A program made the position numbers and the translations under genes. From JBLMZI01 sp050258755 (GTDB lineage: Bacteria > Bacillota > Syntrophomonadia > Syntrophomonadales > DTU052), in assembly GCA_050258755.1 (NCBI GenBank), contig JBLMZI010000011.1, positions 310,001 to 374,000 on the forward strand: DNA of 64,000 bases. Reading direction: 5' to 3'. A model generated the notes under the pieces. The model had not been told where the DNA came from. It did not search any database and worked only from the letters and a program-made list of their open reading frames with translations. Positions 1 to 8,460 of the stretch are shown here, in pieces; positions within the stretch are counted from its first letter, which is position 1, and the number at the start of each line of letters is the position of its first letter.

Positions 1-2
1 TA

Positions 3-740
3 GGAGAACGGTTTGAGGTCAGCCAGCGTAAGTGTCCGCGTGATGGCAAAGGATTGTGTGAGTTTACGCTCGCGCGTTCTTTCCGGTATCAAGTGACCTG
101 CGGACTGGCACAGCTCGCCCGGGAGGAGGTTTCCGGGGACAGCTTGAGTATTGCGACGCTGAAGGACGGCCGGGAATTGATCGTCGTGAGCGATGGGATG
201 GGCGTTGGCAAGCTTGCGGCCCGGGAAAGCCGGGCTACCGTGAATCTGCTGGAGGAGATGTTTCACTCCGGATTTGCTCCTGAAATCGCACTGCGGACGG
301 TCAATGCGGTATTAATGCTGCGCAACAGCAGTGAAAGCTTTTCCACGGTTGACCTGGCATTGATCAATCTGTACAGCGGCGAAGTCGACTTTGTAAAGAT
401 CGGTGCGGTGCCATCTTTTTTAAAGCGCGGGCGCCGGGTCGGGGTGGTTGCTTCGGATGGGCTGCCGCTGGGTGTTTTTGAAGATATCGAGTTCCCGGCG
501 GAACACCGGATTATGATGCCGGGCGATATGCTGGTGATGGTGACCGACGGGGTGCTGGATACCGGCGAAATCGAAGAAGAGCGCGAAGGATGGCTGCGCC
601 GGTATTTGAGCGAAACCGACGAAGACGACCCCCAGAAGCTGGCCGAGATGATTACTAATTTAGCGCTGGGCCGGGCACGAGGCAAGCCCAGAGACGATAT
701 GACGGTGGTTTGCGCTCATCTTGAACCCCATAACGAATGA
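3..740 (+). CDS. spoIIE: Stage II sporulation protein E, C-terminal phosphatase part (5' end outside window)
   Basis: The frame is open from the first bases of the window, so this is the 3' end (245 residues) of a longer gene, not an ORF starting at the TTG near 54. The visible part is a PP2C-type phosphatase domain: GDS, SDGMGVG, TDGVLD and RDDMTVV carry the acidic residues that bind the two metal ions in this family. A short cysteine-containing stretch (KCPRDGKGLC) precedes it. In sporulating Firmicutes SpoIIE dephosphorylates SpoIIAA to activate sigma-F in the forespore and also binds FtsZ at the polar septum. Its position upstream of tilS and ftsH matches Bacillus gene order. The membrane and FtsZ-binding regions would lie before the window. 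Confidence 0.93.
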   Translation, partial: GERFEVSQRKCPRDGKGLCEFTLARSFRYQVTCGLAQLAREEVSGDSLSIATLKDGRELIVVSDGMGVGKLAARESRATVNLLEEMFHSGFAPEIALRTVNAVLMLRNSSESFSTVDLALINLYSGEVDFVKIGAVPSFLKRGRRVGVVASDGLPLGVFEDIEFPAEHRIMMPGDMLVMVTDGVLDTGEIEEEREGWLRRYLSETDEDDPQKLAEMITNLALGRARGKPRDDMTVVCAHLEPHNE

Positions 741-748
741 AACCCCCT

Positions 749-773
749 GCCGGTTTAACCGGCTTTCTTTTTT
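749..773 (+). terminator. Rho-independent terminator after spoIIE
   Basis: A perfect 7-bp GC-rich stem (GCCGGTT/AACCGGC, tight loop) is followed directly by TTTCTTTTTT. It begins 9 bases after the spoIIE stop codon and so separates spoIIE from tilS. Confidence 0.85.
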
Positions 774-848
774 CGGATGAAGCTGCGTCCCGCCCAATTG
801 CTTCAGCACGATTGGGAACGGCCGACAGTGCGCCTTTCTGGTTTTCAG

Positions 849-878
849 TTCAGGAAACGATTAAGATGGTTCTATAAA
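849..878 (+). promoter_or_regulatory. Possible sigma-A promoter for tilS
   Basis: TATAAA at 873-878 stands 18 bp after TTCAGG (849-854), a weak -35. It lies between the spoIIE terminator and tilS. Only the -10 is convincing. Confidence 0.3.
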
Positions 879-904
879 GGCATGATCGGAGCAGGAGGAT
901 CAGC

Positions 905-2275
905 GTGCTTGATAAAGTTCAGGCTTTCATCGTGCGGCACCACATGATCAAAGCTGGCGATCGGGTCCTGGCGGCGGTGTCCGGCGGACCGGATTCGGTC
1001 TCGATGCTTCATGTGCTGCTCGAACTGGCTCGGAAAGAAGGGTTTTCGGTTTGTGCCGCGCATCTGAACCACAAGCTTCGGCTTCAAGCGGATCAGGAAG
1101 CTGAATTTGTGGCGGATTTTTGCGCCCGGCGCGGGGTCGAGCTGTTGGCTGCCGAAGCGAACGTCGCCGAACTCGCCCAAAGTCAGGGGATATCGATTGA
1201 GATGGCTGGGCGGGAAGCGCGGTACCGTTTCCTGCGGCAGGCCGCCGAGGAACTGAACGCTCAGAAAATTGCCACAGCGCACCACCTTGACGACCAGGCG
1301 GAAACGGTGTTGATGCGGCTGATTCAGGGGGCTTCGGTACAGGGAATGCAAGGCATTGCGCCGGTGCGCGGCAACCTGATCCGGCCGCTTTTAGGGGTGA
1401 AGCGATACGAAATTGAACGCTATTTGGCCGGCGAAGCCTTAACATATTGTATTGATTTCTCCAACTATGATCAGAATTATCTTAGAAACCGGATTCGCCA
1501 TGAATTGCTGCCGCTGCTGCACGAAAGCTATAATCCGGCGATCACGGATGCCCTCGGCCGATTCGCTGAAACGGTTCGGGTGGAGAATCAGGAATGGCAG
1601 CTGCGGGTCGCGGATGCGTTAGACCGGCTGAATCGGGTGGAGACCTTGTCCGATGTCAGCGTGGATGCGGCCGCACTGGCGGGTATGGACCGGGCGCTGC
1701 GCGGCCGGGTGCTTTTTGAGCTGCTGCACCAATGCGGGGCCCGGCGGCCCGGCCAGGCGGATCTGACCAGACTGTCGGATTTGCTCAGCCGGAATGAGAC
1801 CGGGCGGATGGTCCCGGTGTCGGGCGGCCTGAAAGCGGGACTGGACTATGGCCGGCTCAGAGTGTATAAAGGAAAGCCTGCTGAACCGGCTGCCTTTTGT
1901 TACCCGGTCGAGGTGCCCGGTACGGTGCTGGTGCCGGAAATAGGGCTGCGTTTCGACTTTCGGCTGCTTGAAGCCGGCAGCCCGGGTACAGCCGGCACAA
2001 TCCGCATCAATTGGGAAGCGTTGAAAAGCCCGCTGGTTATTCGGTCCCGGGAGCCGGGAGACCGGTTTCAGCCGCTTGGCATGCAGGGGCATACCAAAAA
2101 GCTCAAGGATTATCTGATTGACGAGAAGATTCCTGCCGCAGTTCGTACCAAAACCGCGCTGCTCGCATCCGGGAACGAAATCTACTGGATTGTTGGTCTG
2201 CGCCTGGATGAACGGGTCCGGGTTCGGGACGGCTTAAAGACGATTTTGGAAATTGGACTTCAACCCTTGGCGTAA
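905..2275 (+). CDS. tilS: tRNA(Ile)-lysidine synthase
   Basis: This N-type ATP pyrophosphatase attaches lysine to C34 of the CAU-anticodon tRNA-Ile so that it reads AUA codons. The PP-loop motif SGGPDS is at residues 26-31, followed by the family block HHLDDQAET near 125-135 and a C-terminal tRNA-binding domain with RSREPGDRFQPLG and KKLKDYLID. At 456 residues it has the usual length of the long form. The GTG start at 905 is chosen because AGGAGG lies 6 bases upstream. In Bacillus tilS is followed by hpt and ftsH; hpt is absent here, so tilS is directly upstream of ftsH. Assignment is secure. Confidence 0.96.
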   Translation: MLDKVQAFIVRHHMIKAGDRVLAAVSGGPDSVSMLHVLLELARKEGFSVCAAHLNHKLRLQADQEAEFVADFCARRGVELLAAEANVAELAQSQGISIEMAGREARYRFLRQAAEELNAQKIATAHHLDDQAETVLMRLIQGASVQGMQGIAPVRGNLIRPLLGVKRYEIERYLAGEALTYCIDFSNYDQNYLRNRIRHELLPLLHESYNPAITDALGRFAETVRVENQEWQLRVADALDRLNRVETLSDVSVDAAALAGMDRALRGRVLFELLHQCGARRPGQADLTRLSDLLSRNETGRMVPVSGGLKAGLDYGRLRVYKGKPAEPAAFCYPVEVPGTVLVPEIGLRFDFRLLEAGSPGTAGTIRINWEALKSPLVIRSREPGDRFQPLGMQGHTKKLKDYLIDEKIPAAVRTKTALLASGNEIYWIVGLRLDERVRVRDGLKTILEIGLQPLA

Positions 2276-2362
2276 TCCCGGATCGAAGCCGGTTCGAAAA
2301 CGGGGTAAATGACGGGCTGAGAATTCAGGCATATTGCCGGTTTGAGGCCCCGTGGGGGTTCA

Positions 2363-2392
2363 TTGCCAAGGAAAAACGAAGTATGCTACAAT
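2363..2392 (+). promoter_or_regulatory. Sigma-A-type extended -10 promoter for ftsH
   Basis: TTGCCA (2363-2368), an 18-bp spacer and TACAAT (2387-2392), with TGC immediately before the -10 making it an extended -10. It lies about 40 bases upstream of the ftsH start, so ftsH can be transcribed independently of tilS. Confidence 0.65.
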
Positions 2393-2432
2393 ATGACAGG
2401 TTAACGCTATTTAACCGTCTCGGGAGGGCACA

Positions 2433-4250
2433 ATGGAGAAAGCGCTCAAAAACCTAGCGATATTTCTAGTTATCATCGGATTGGTTGTCATTGTCATCAA
2501 GATGAGCAACGGCGCAGGACCAAATGCTGAGAAAATTCTTGACTCGAAAACCTTCTATCAGCTGGTCGAGCAGGACAAGATCGATTCGGTGGAAATGAAT
2601 CCGGATCGCGGCGTCTGGAATATATCAGGAACCAAAAAAGACGGGACCAAATTCAAGACAACCACAGCCTATGAAGAAAAGCTGCCGCAAATCCTGCGGG
2701 ATCACGATGTAAAATTCACGGTCAAACCGATTCCGGAGACACCCTGGTGGGGAAGTCTCATTATGTGGGTGCCGATTTTGCTGGTTATCGGGGTTTTCTG
2801 GGTGATGATGCAGCAGACCCAGAGCGGCGGCAACCGGGTGATGCAGTTTGGGCGCAGCCGGGCCCGCCTCACTTCGCCCGAACAGGTGAAAGTGACGTTC
2901 CAGGACGTGGCCGGCGCGGATGAAGCCAAGGAAGAGCTTCAGGAAGTTATTGAATTCCTGAAGAACCCGGTCAAGTTTACCGACATGGGTGCGAAAATCC
3001 CGAAAGGCGTTCTGCTGTACGGGGCCCCGGGCACGGGGAAAACGCTGATGGCAAAAGCGGTCGCCGGCGAAGCCGGAGTACCGTTTTTCTCAATATCCGG
3101 TTCCGACTTTGTGGAGATGTTTGTAGGGGTCGGGGCCGCCCGGGTCCGCGACCTGTTTGAACAGGCGAAGAAAAACTCACCCTGTATTGTGTTCATTGAC
3201 GAAATTGACGCTGTAGGCCGCCAGCGCGGCGCCGGACTCGGCGGCGGGCATGACGAGCGAGAACAAACCTTGAACCAGTTGTTGGTTGAGATGGACGGCT
3301 TCGCGACCCATGAGGCAATCATCGTAATGGCCGCCACCAACCGGCCGGATATTCTCGATCCGGCACTGCTGCGGCCCGGCCGTTTCGACCGGCATGTCAC
3401 AATTGACCGGCCTGATGTAAAAGGGCGCCAGGCCATTCTGGAGGTTCATTCCAAAAACAAACCCCTGGATCGTTCGGTCGATCTGGAAGTTCTGGCCAAG
3501 CGGACGCCTGGCTTTACCGGCGCCGATCTAGCGAATTTAGTCAATGAGGCGGCGCTGCTGACAGCCCGCCGCAACAAGCGTCAGGTTGGCATGCCGGAAT
3601 TGGAGGAAGCGATTGAACGCGTGATTGCCGGACCGGAAAAGAAATCCCGCGTGATTTCCGACAAGGAAAAACGCCTGGTGGCGTACCATGAAGGCGGGCA
3701 TGCCGTTGTAAGCCATTTCCTGGATCATAAGGACAAACTGCACAAAATATCGATCATTCCGCGGGGCCGCGCTGGCGGCTATACCCTCCACCTCCCGGAG
3801 GAGGACCGAAACTATATGACAAAATCAATGCTGCTGGACGAAATCGTGTCCCTGCTCGGCGGTCGGGTGGCTGAGAGCCTGGTACTCGGGGAAATCAGCA
3901 CCGGTGCCCAGAACGACCTGGAGCGGGCAACGTCGATCGCTCGGCGAATGATCACCGAGTATGGGATGTCCGAAGAGCTCGGCCCCCTGACCTTCGGGCA
4001 CAAGCAGGAAGAAGTCTTTCTGGGCCGAGACATTGCGCGGGACCGAAATTACTCGGAGGCAATCGCTTATGCCATTGACCAGGAAGCGCGCAATTTCATC
4101 GAGACATCCTACGAACAAGCCAAAGATATCTTGACGGAGCACATGGATGAGCTTCACCGGGTAGCCCGGTTCCTGCTGGATCATGAGGTAATGGGCGGGG
4201 ACGAGTTCCGTGAATTGATGGGGGAAGGGACAACCAAGGAGGAAGCGTAA
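2433..4250 (+). CDS. ftsH: ATP-dependent zinc metalloprotease FtsH
   Basis: Membrane-anchored AAA+ protease that degrades misassembled membrane proteins and short-lived regulators. Two transmembrane helices (about residues 6-26 and 108-127) flank the periplasmic-side domain. The AAA module follows, with Walker A GAPGTGKT near 197-204, Walker B IVFIDEIDA, and the second-region-of-homology arginines in RPGRFDRH. The zinc site HEGGH is near residue 419 and fits the HExxH consensus. The length (605 residues) is typical. ATG start with GGGAGG 7-8 bases upstream. ndk follows after 2 bases, so the two are probably co-transcribed. Confidence 0.98.
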   Translation: MEKALKNLAIFLVIIGLVVIVIKMSNGAGPNAEKILDSKTFYQLVEQDKIDSVEMNPDRGVWNISGTKKDGTKFKTTTAYEEKLPQILRDHDVKFTVKPIPETPWWGSLIMWVPILLVIGVFWVMMQQTQSGGNRVMQFGRSRARLTSPEQVKVTFQDVAGADEAKEELQEVIEFLKNPVKFTDMGAKIPKGVLLYGAPGTGKTLMAKAVAGEAGVPFFSISGSDFVEMFVGVGAARVRDLFEQAKKNSPCIVFIDEIDAVGRQRGAGLGGGHDEREQTLNQLLVEMDGFATHEAIIVMAATNRPDILDPALLRPGRFDRHVTIDRPDVKGRQAILEVHSKNKPLDRSVDLEVLAKRTPGFTGADLANLVNEAALLTARRNKRQVGMPELEEAIERVIAGPEKKSRVISDKEKRLVAYHEGGHAVVSHFLDHKDKLHKISIIPRGRAGGYTLHLPEEDRNYMTKSMLLDEIVSLLGGRVAESLVLGEISTGAQNDLERATSIARRMITEYGMSEELGPLTFGHKQEEVFLGRDIARDRNYSEAIAYAIDQEARNFIETSYEQAKDILTEHMDELHRVARFLLDHEVMGGDEFRELMGEGTTKEEA

Positions 4251-4252
4251 AC

Positions 4253-4705
4253 ATGGAACAGACTTTTGTCATGGTTAAGCCGGACGGCGTGCAGCGCGGT
4301 CTGGTCGGTGAGATTATTGTCCGCCTGGAACGGCGCGGGTACCGGCTTATCGCCGCCAAAATGACGCGAATGACCGAGGAACTCGGTGCTGAGCATTATG
4401 CCGAACATGTTGGCAAACCCTTCTTTCCTTCTGTAATTTCCTTTATGACATCCGGCCCGGTCGTTGCCATGGTTTGGGAAGGCCCGGGCGTTATTCAAGG
4501 TGTGCGCTCGATGATGGGCGCAACCGATCCGGCCCAGGCCGCGCCCGGTACGATCCGCGGCGACCTGGCGTTGTATGTTGGCATGAACCTCGTGCACGGT
4601 TCGGATTCCGAGGAATCGGCGCGGCGTGAAATAGCTTTATGGTTTGGGGAGGCTGAGATTCAATCGTACGAACGTACCATTGATCGGTGGATTCATTCAA
4701 CCTAA
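4253..4705 (+). CDS. ndk: Nucleoside diphosphate kinase
   Basis: Transfers the gamma phosphate from ATP to NDPs through a phosphohistidine. The full family pattern is present in 150 residues: an N-terminal VKPDGVQRG block, the Kpn-loop region, and the active-site NLVHGSDS with the catalytic His at about residue 115. The start codon is 2 bases after the ftsH stop, suggesting translational coupling. Ndk downstream of ftsH is not the Bacillus arrangement. Nothing in the sequence looks aberrant. Confidence 0.97.
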   Translation: MEQTFVMVKPDGVQRGLVGEIIVRLERRGYRLIAAKMTRMTEELGAEHYAEHVGKPFFPSVISFMTSGPVVAMVWEGPGVIQGVRSMMGATDPAQAAPGTIRGDLALYVGMNLVHGSDSEESARREIALWFGEAEIQSYERTIDRWIHST

Positions 4706-4729
4706 ATCAGAATTCGGGGTGACGAGAAC

Positions 4730-6400
4730 ATGAAGACGGACATCGAAATTGCACAAGGTTCCTCCATGATGCCCATCGGCGAAGTTGCTCAGAAGGCTGG
4801 CCTGCTCGAATCAGAATTCGAAGCGTATGGCCGCTACAAGGGGAAAGTCGATACCCAGGCGGCGATGAAACGGCTGTCAGGAAATCCGGAAGGGAAACTT
4901 ATCCTGGTAACAGCCATCAATCCTACGGCGGCTGGGGAAGGGAAAACCACAACCTCGATCGGACTGGCCCAGAGCCTCAACCGAATCGGGAAAAAAGCGG
5001 TGATTGCACTTCGGGAGCCCAGTATGGGCCCCTGTTTCGGTTTGAAGGGCGGCGCAACCGGCGGCGGGTATGCCCAGGTTCTGCCGATGGAGGACATCAA
5101 TCTCCATTTTACCGGGGACATTCACGCAGTCAGTATGGCGCACAACCTGCTGGCCGATCTGGTGGACAACAGCTTCTATTTTGGCAATCCGCGCGGGATC
5201 GCTCCGACCCGGATCGTCTGGCCCCGGGTTATGGACCTGAATGATCGCTTTTTGCGCAATGTCATTGTCGGGCTTGGCGGAAAAGCGCACGGGCAGCCCC
5301 TGGAAACCGGCTTTGATATTAGCGTGGCTTCCGAGGTCATGGCCTGCTTGTGCCTGTCCCGCGATCTAATGGAACTCAAGAACAGACTGAAAAAGGTCAT
5401 TGTAGCATATACCGAATCCGGAGAACCGGTGACCGCGGAAGATGTACAAGCCGTCGGTTCGATGACGGTTCTTCTGAAAGACGCGATTCGGCCGAATCTG
5501 GTCCAGACCCTTGAAAACACCCCGGCACTGATTCACGGGGGACCGTTTGCCAATATCGCGCACGGCTGTTCCAGTATTTCTGCGACCGAGTTCGGTCTTC
5601 GGATCGGGGAGTACCTGGTCACAGAAGGCGGCTTCGGCGCGGATCTGGGCGCGGAAAAGTTTATGAACCTCAAGTCACGGCTGCTCGGCCGCGGACCGGA
5701 TGCGGTCGTGATCGTCGCCACGGTTCGTGCACTGAAACTGCACGGCGGAATTCCCAAGACACAGCTTGGTCCGGAAAACCAGGATGCGGTTCGAGCCGGT
5801 CTGGGCAATCTCGAAAAGCACATTGAAAATATCAAACGATTCGGGGTTCCGGCGGTGGTGGCCTTGAACCGGTTCCCAACCGATACCGATGCCGAAATTG
5901 ACCTGGTGCGGGATTGCTGCGCCAGAGAAGGCGTTCGTTTCGCGCTGTCCACGGTCTGGAGTGACGGCGGAGAAGGTGGAATCGAGCTTGCTAATCAGGT
6001 GGTGGCGGCGGCCAATGAGCCATCCCGGTTCGACTTCCTGTATTCGCTGGATGCACCGGCGACCGAAAAAATTGATACCATAGCCCGCGAAATCTATGGT
6101 GCGGAGCGGGTGGTCTATACCGGTGCCGCGAAAAAGGCGTTGGAAAATATCGAGAAGATCGGATATGGCAAACTGCCGATCTGTGTCGCTAAAACCCAGT
6201 ATTCGCTGAGTGACGATCCGACCGTCGTCGGACGTCCTATGAACTTTGAGGTTACCGTCCGCGATGTACGGCTTTCGGCAGGGGCCGGGTTTATTGTTCC
6301 ACTGATGGGCAACATCCTGACCATGCCCGGGTTGCCAAGGAATCCGGCCGCGTTTGACATCGACATCGACGAGAATGGCAAAATTACCGGCTTATTCTAA
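4730..6400 (+). CDS. fhs: Formate--tetrahydrofolate ligase
   Basis: Makes 10-formyl-THF from formate, THF and ATP. In acetogens this is the second step of the methyl branch of the Wood-Ljungdahl pathway; in other bacteria it serves purine and one-carbon supply. The 556-residue protein has the P-loop variant TAAGEGKTT near residues 65-73, the conserved GLKGGATGGGYAQV block and the HGGPFANIAHGC block, as expected for the homotetrameric enzyme. ATG start with a GGGGTGA-type ribosome site. Folate-synthesis genes begin about 0.8 kb downstream, so the neighbourhood is folate-themed. Whether this organism is an acetogen cannot be told from this gene alone. Confidence 0.98.
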   Translation: MKTDIEIAQGSSMMPIGEVAQKAGLLESEFEAYGRYKGKVDTQAAMKRLSGNPEGKLILVTAINPTAAGEGKTTTSIGLAQSLNRIGKKAVIALREPSMGPCFGLKGGATGGGYAQVLPMEDINLHFTGDIHAVSMAHNLLADLVDNSFYFGNPRGIAPTRIVWPRVMDLNDRFLRNVIVGLGGKAHGQPLETGFDISVASEVMACLCLSRDLMELKNRLKKVIVAYTESGEPVTAEDVQAVGSMTVLLKDAIRPNLVQTLENTPALIHGGPFANIAHGCSSISATEFGLRIGEYLVTEGGFGADLGAEKFMNLKSRLLGRGPDAVVIVATVRALKLHGGIPKTQLGPENQDAVRAGLGNLEKHIENIKRFGVPAVVALNRFPTDTDAEIDLVRDCCAREGVRFALSTVWSDGGEGGIELANQVVAAANEPSRFDFLYSLDAPATEKIDTIAREIYGAERVVYTGAAKKALENIEKIGYGKLPICVAKTQYSLSDDPTVVGRPMNFEVTVRDVRLSAGAGFIVPLMGNILTMPGLPRNPAAFDIDIDENGKITGLF

Positions 6401-6598
6401 GGGGAAGCAACCCGATTATTCGCTTCATAAGCCAGTAAGGATCGGAAAAAGCAAGGCATGAAGCTTTTAGACCGCGCCTTCGGCCCCCACGCTAGCGCAA
6501 TTAACTGCGCAACCGATCATAAAAGCTTACGATTAACGCCTATCAGGCTTCATGGAGCGATCAATATGCCAGCGGTAAATTGCTCGCTAACGTCTAAA
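6401..6598 (+). other. Structured non-coding stretch between fhs and the HD-domain gene
   Basis: No credible gene is seen here. The stretch has several inverted repeats: AAGCTTTTA (6461-6469) against TAAAAGCTT (6520-6528), ATGAAGC (6458-6464) against GCTTCAT (6547-6553), and a small internal hairpin GCGCA/TGCGC (6495-6510). Together they would fold into a multi-branched RNA ending just before the terminator at 6599. It matches no riboswitch consensus that I recognise. Confidence 0.4.
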
Positions 6599-6634
6599 AA
6601 ACCGGGCTGACGCAGAGGTTAGCCCGGTTTCTCT
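6595..6634 (+). terminator. Terminator-like hairpin, possibly bidirectional
   Basis: A 10-bp perfect stem AAACCGGGCT (6599-6608) / AGCCCGGTTT (6621-6630), extended by two more pairs, has an 8-base loop. The plus-strand tail is only TTTCTCT, while the A-run before the stem (6595-6601) would be a good U-tract on the minus strand. It probably ends the fhs transcript. Confidence 0.6.
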
Positions 6635-6673
6635 GTCGAATATGACAATAAGAACAGAAAAGGCGGTGCCTGT

Positions 6674-7195
6674 ATGAAACGAGCGGAAGCGGTTCTCAAA
6701 GACAGTGAATATCTGGACTACCTGGAGCGGATGGACCTCGCGGAACGGCACTATCCTTTTTGCCGGCATGATCTCCGGCATATGCTCGATGTTGCCAGGG
6801 TCACCTACATCATGGTGCTCGAACAGGGTGCGATGGAGCAGTTCGTCAAGGAAAACGGACTTGGTGATCTCAGCCGCGGCCGGGAAGTGATTTATGCCGC
6901 GGGTCTGCTGCATGATATCGGCAAATGGTGCGAGTACGAAGAAGGCGGGGATCATTCGGTTCACGGCGCCCGGCTTGCGGGGCCGATTCTCACCAGATCC
7001 GGGTTTTCCCAGGCTGAAACCGACCTGATTGTCCGATCGATCTTTGAGCACCGGCATCTGCATCAAAACATGAGTTTTCTCGGGCAGATTCTGTACCAGG
7101 CGGACAATTTGTCCCGGGTCTGTACGCACTGCGCGCAGCGTCCCTGTGTCAAACAGCCGGAAAAGGAATCCGAAACCTATATCCTGGAGTATTAA
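6674..7195 (+). CDS. HD-domain (HDIG-like) predicted metal-dependent phosphohydrolase
   Basis: An HD-superfamily fold is shown by the spaced ligands FCRHDLRHM (about residues 33-41), AAGLLHDIGKWC (about 75-86), DHSVHGA and FEHRHLH. This His...His-Asp...His pattern binds one or two metals in phosphohydrolases. A CTHCAQRPC cysteine cluster near the C-terminus is an unusual addition and could bind metal. Substrate is unknown. It sits just upstream of folP and folB-folK. One reading, purely inference, is a role in removing phosphates from dihydroneopterin triphosphate, a step whose enzyme is missing in many bacteria. Start ATG at 6674 with GGCGGTG upstream. Confidence 0.75.
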   Translation: MKRAEAVLKDSEYLDYLERMDLAERHYPFCRHDLRHMLDVARVTYIMVLEQGAMEQFVKENGLGDLSRGREVIYAAGLLHDIGKWCEYEEGGDHSVHGARLAGPILTRSGFSQAETDLIVRSIFEHRHLHQNMSFLGQILYQADNLSRVCTHCAQRPCVKQPEKESETYILEY

Positions 7196-7241
7196 GGAGT
7201 AGGGACACACCTCGATGCTTCGTTAATAAGTGAGGAAAAGA

Positions 7242-8447
7242 ATGCGAGTCAGCCGTGTAATCCCCATTGAAAACCGAAACGATGCCCAGCGATGCCTGCG
7301 TGAAATCGGCGCGGACCCTGTTGGGGTCGGCATCATGGTCCCCAAAGGCGTGTTTCGGGCAGTGTTGGTAAAGGACGTCCCGGCGCGGACCGCTAATATT
7401 TTGAAGCAGGAGATGCTTTCCAAAGGCGGCGAAGCGGCCGTCAGGCGCGAAACCGTATTGGCCGAAGGCCGTACCGACGTCTTGCTGTTCGGCACGCTGA
7501 GGCAGTACCAACTGCTATTAAAAAAACTGCGTATGCAGCCGTTTGGCTTGAAGCATCTCGCGGGTGAACTAGAAACCCTTCTGGCCCGGGTGGAGATGAA
7601 CGAGCCCCAAACCATAGCACTGGCCGGGGGAAAGCAGCTCGAACTGATGAGACGTCCGCTGGTGATGGGGATTCTGAATGTGACGCCGGATTCGTTTTCA
7701 GATGGCGGACTCTATCTGGACCCGGCTAAAGCGGCTGAACATGCCCTTGAAATGGTGGCTGAAGGGGCGGATATCATTGACATCGGCGGCTTTTCGACTC
7801 GGCCTGGCGCCGAGCCGGTATCGGCGGCCATTGAGACGGAACGGGTTTTGCCGGTGCTGAAGGCCGTGCGCGGCCAGTTTCTAGGGCCGATCTCGGTGGA
7901 CACCTTCCGGGCCTCGGTAGCCCGCGAAGCCCTGGCCGCGGGTGCCGATATCATCAACGATGTCAGCGGGCTCAAAGCCGATCCGGATCTGGCTGGGATC
8001 ATTGCGGACGCGGGGTGTGCCGCCATTCTGATGCATTACCGGATGCAAGGAGGCGCTTATCACGATCTGGTGGATGAGGTAATTGCCGAACTGGCCGAAT
8101 CCATGCAGATTTCAACCGATAAAGGCATTGATCCCAAGCGGATTATGCTCGATCCGGGGATTGGTTTTGGCAAGACTGCCGAGGAGAACCTGGTGCTGCT
8201 GAAACAACTGAAGGTTTTGCACGGGCTCGGTCGGCCGCTGGTGGTCGGGGCGTCCCGCAAATCGTTTATTGGAAAAATTCTTAATGTGCCGCCTCCCGAA
8301 CGGGGCGATGGCTCGGTGGGCGCCGCGGTGGCCGCCTATCTGAACGGCGCCGCAATCCTTCGGGTGCACGATGTGCGCGCGAGCCGGCATGCGCTGGATG
8401 TGGCCGCGGCGATTCGGACGGCCGAATCCGTGATGTCAACGGAATAG
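7242..8447 (+). CDS. folP: Dihydropteroate synthase with extra N-terminal domain
   Basis: Condenses dihydropterin pyrophosphate with p-aminobenzoate; it is the sulfonamide target. The catalytic TIM barrel occupies about residues 137-398 and has MGILNVTPDSFSDGG, IDIGGFSTRPGA, the DPGIGFGKT loop and VGASRKSFIG. About 130 residues precede the barrel and form an additional domain that I recognise from other clostridial DHPS proteins but cannot assign a function. A GTG in the same frame at 7230 is possible, but ATG 7242 has GAGG 6 bases upstream and is preferred. folB-folK follows after 13 bases. Confidence 0.95.
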   Translation: MRVSRVIPIENRNDAQRCLREIGADPVGVGIMVPKGVFRAVLVKDVPARTANILKQEMLSKGGEAAVRRETVLAEGRTDVLLFGTLRQYQLLLKKLRMQPFGLKHLAGELETLLARVEMNEPQTIALAGGKQLELMRRPLVMGILNVTPDSFSDGGLYLDPAKAAEHALEMVAEGADIIDIGGFSTRPGAEPVSAAIETERVLPVLKAVRGQFLGPISVDTFRASVAREALAAGADIINDVSGLKADPDLAGIIADAGCAAILMHYRMQGGAYHDLVDEVIAELAESMQISTDKGIDPKRIMLDPGIGFGKTAEENLVLLKQLKVLHGLGRPLVVGASRKSFIGKILNVPPPERGDGSVGAAVAAYLNGAAILRVHDVRASRHALDVAAAIRTAESVMSTE

Positions 8448-8460
8448 CGGGGGGCATAGC

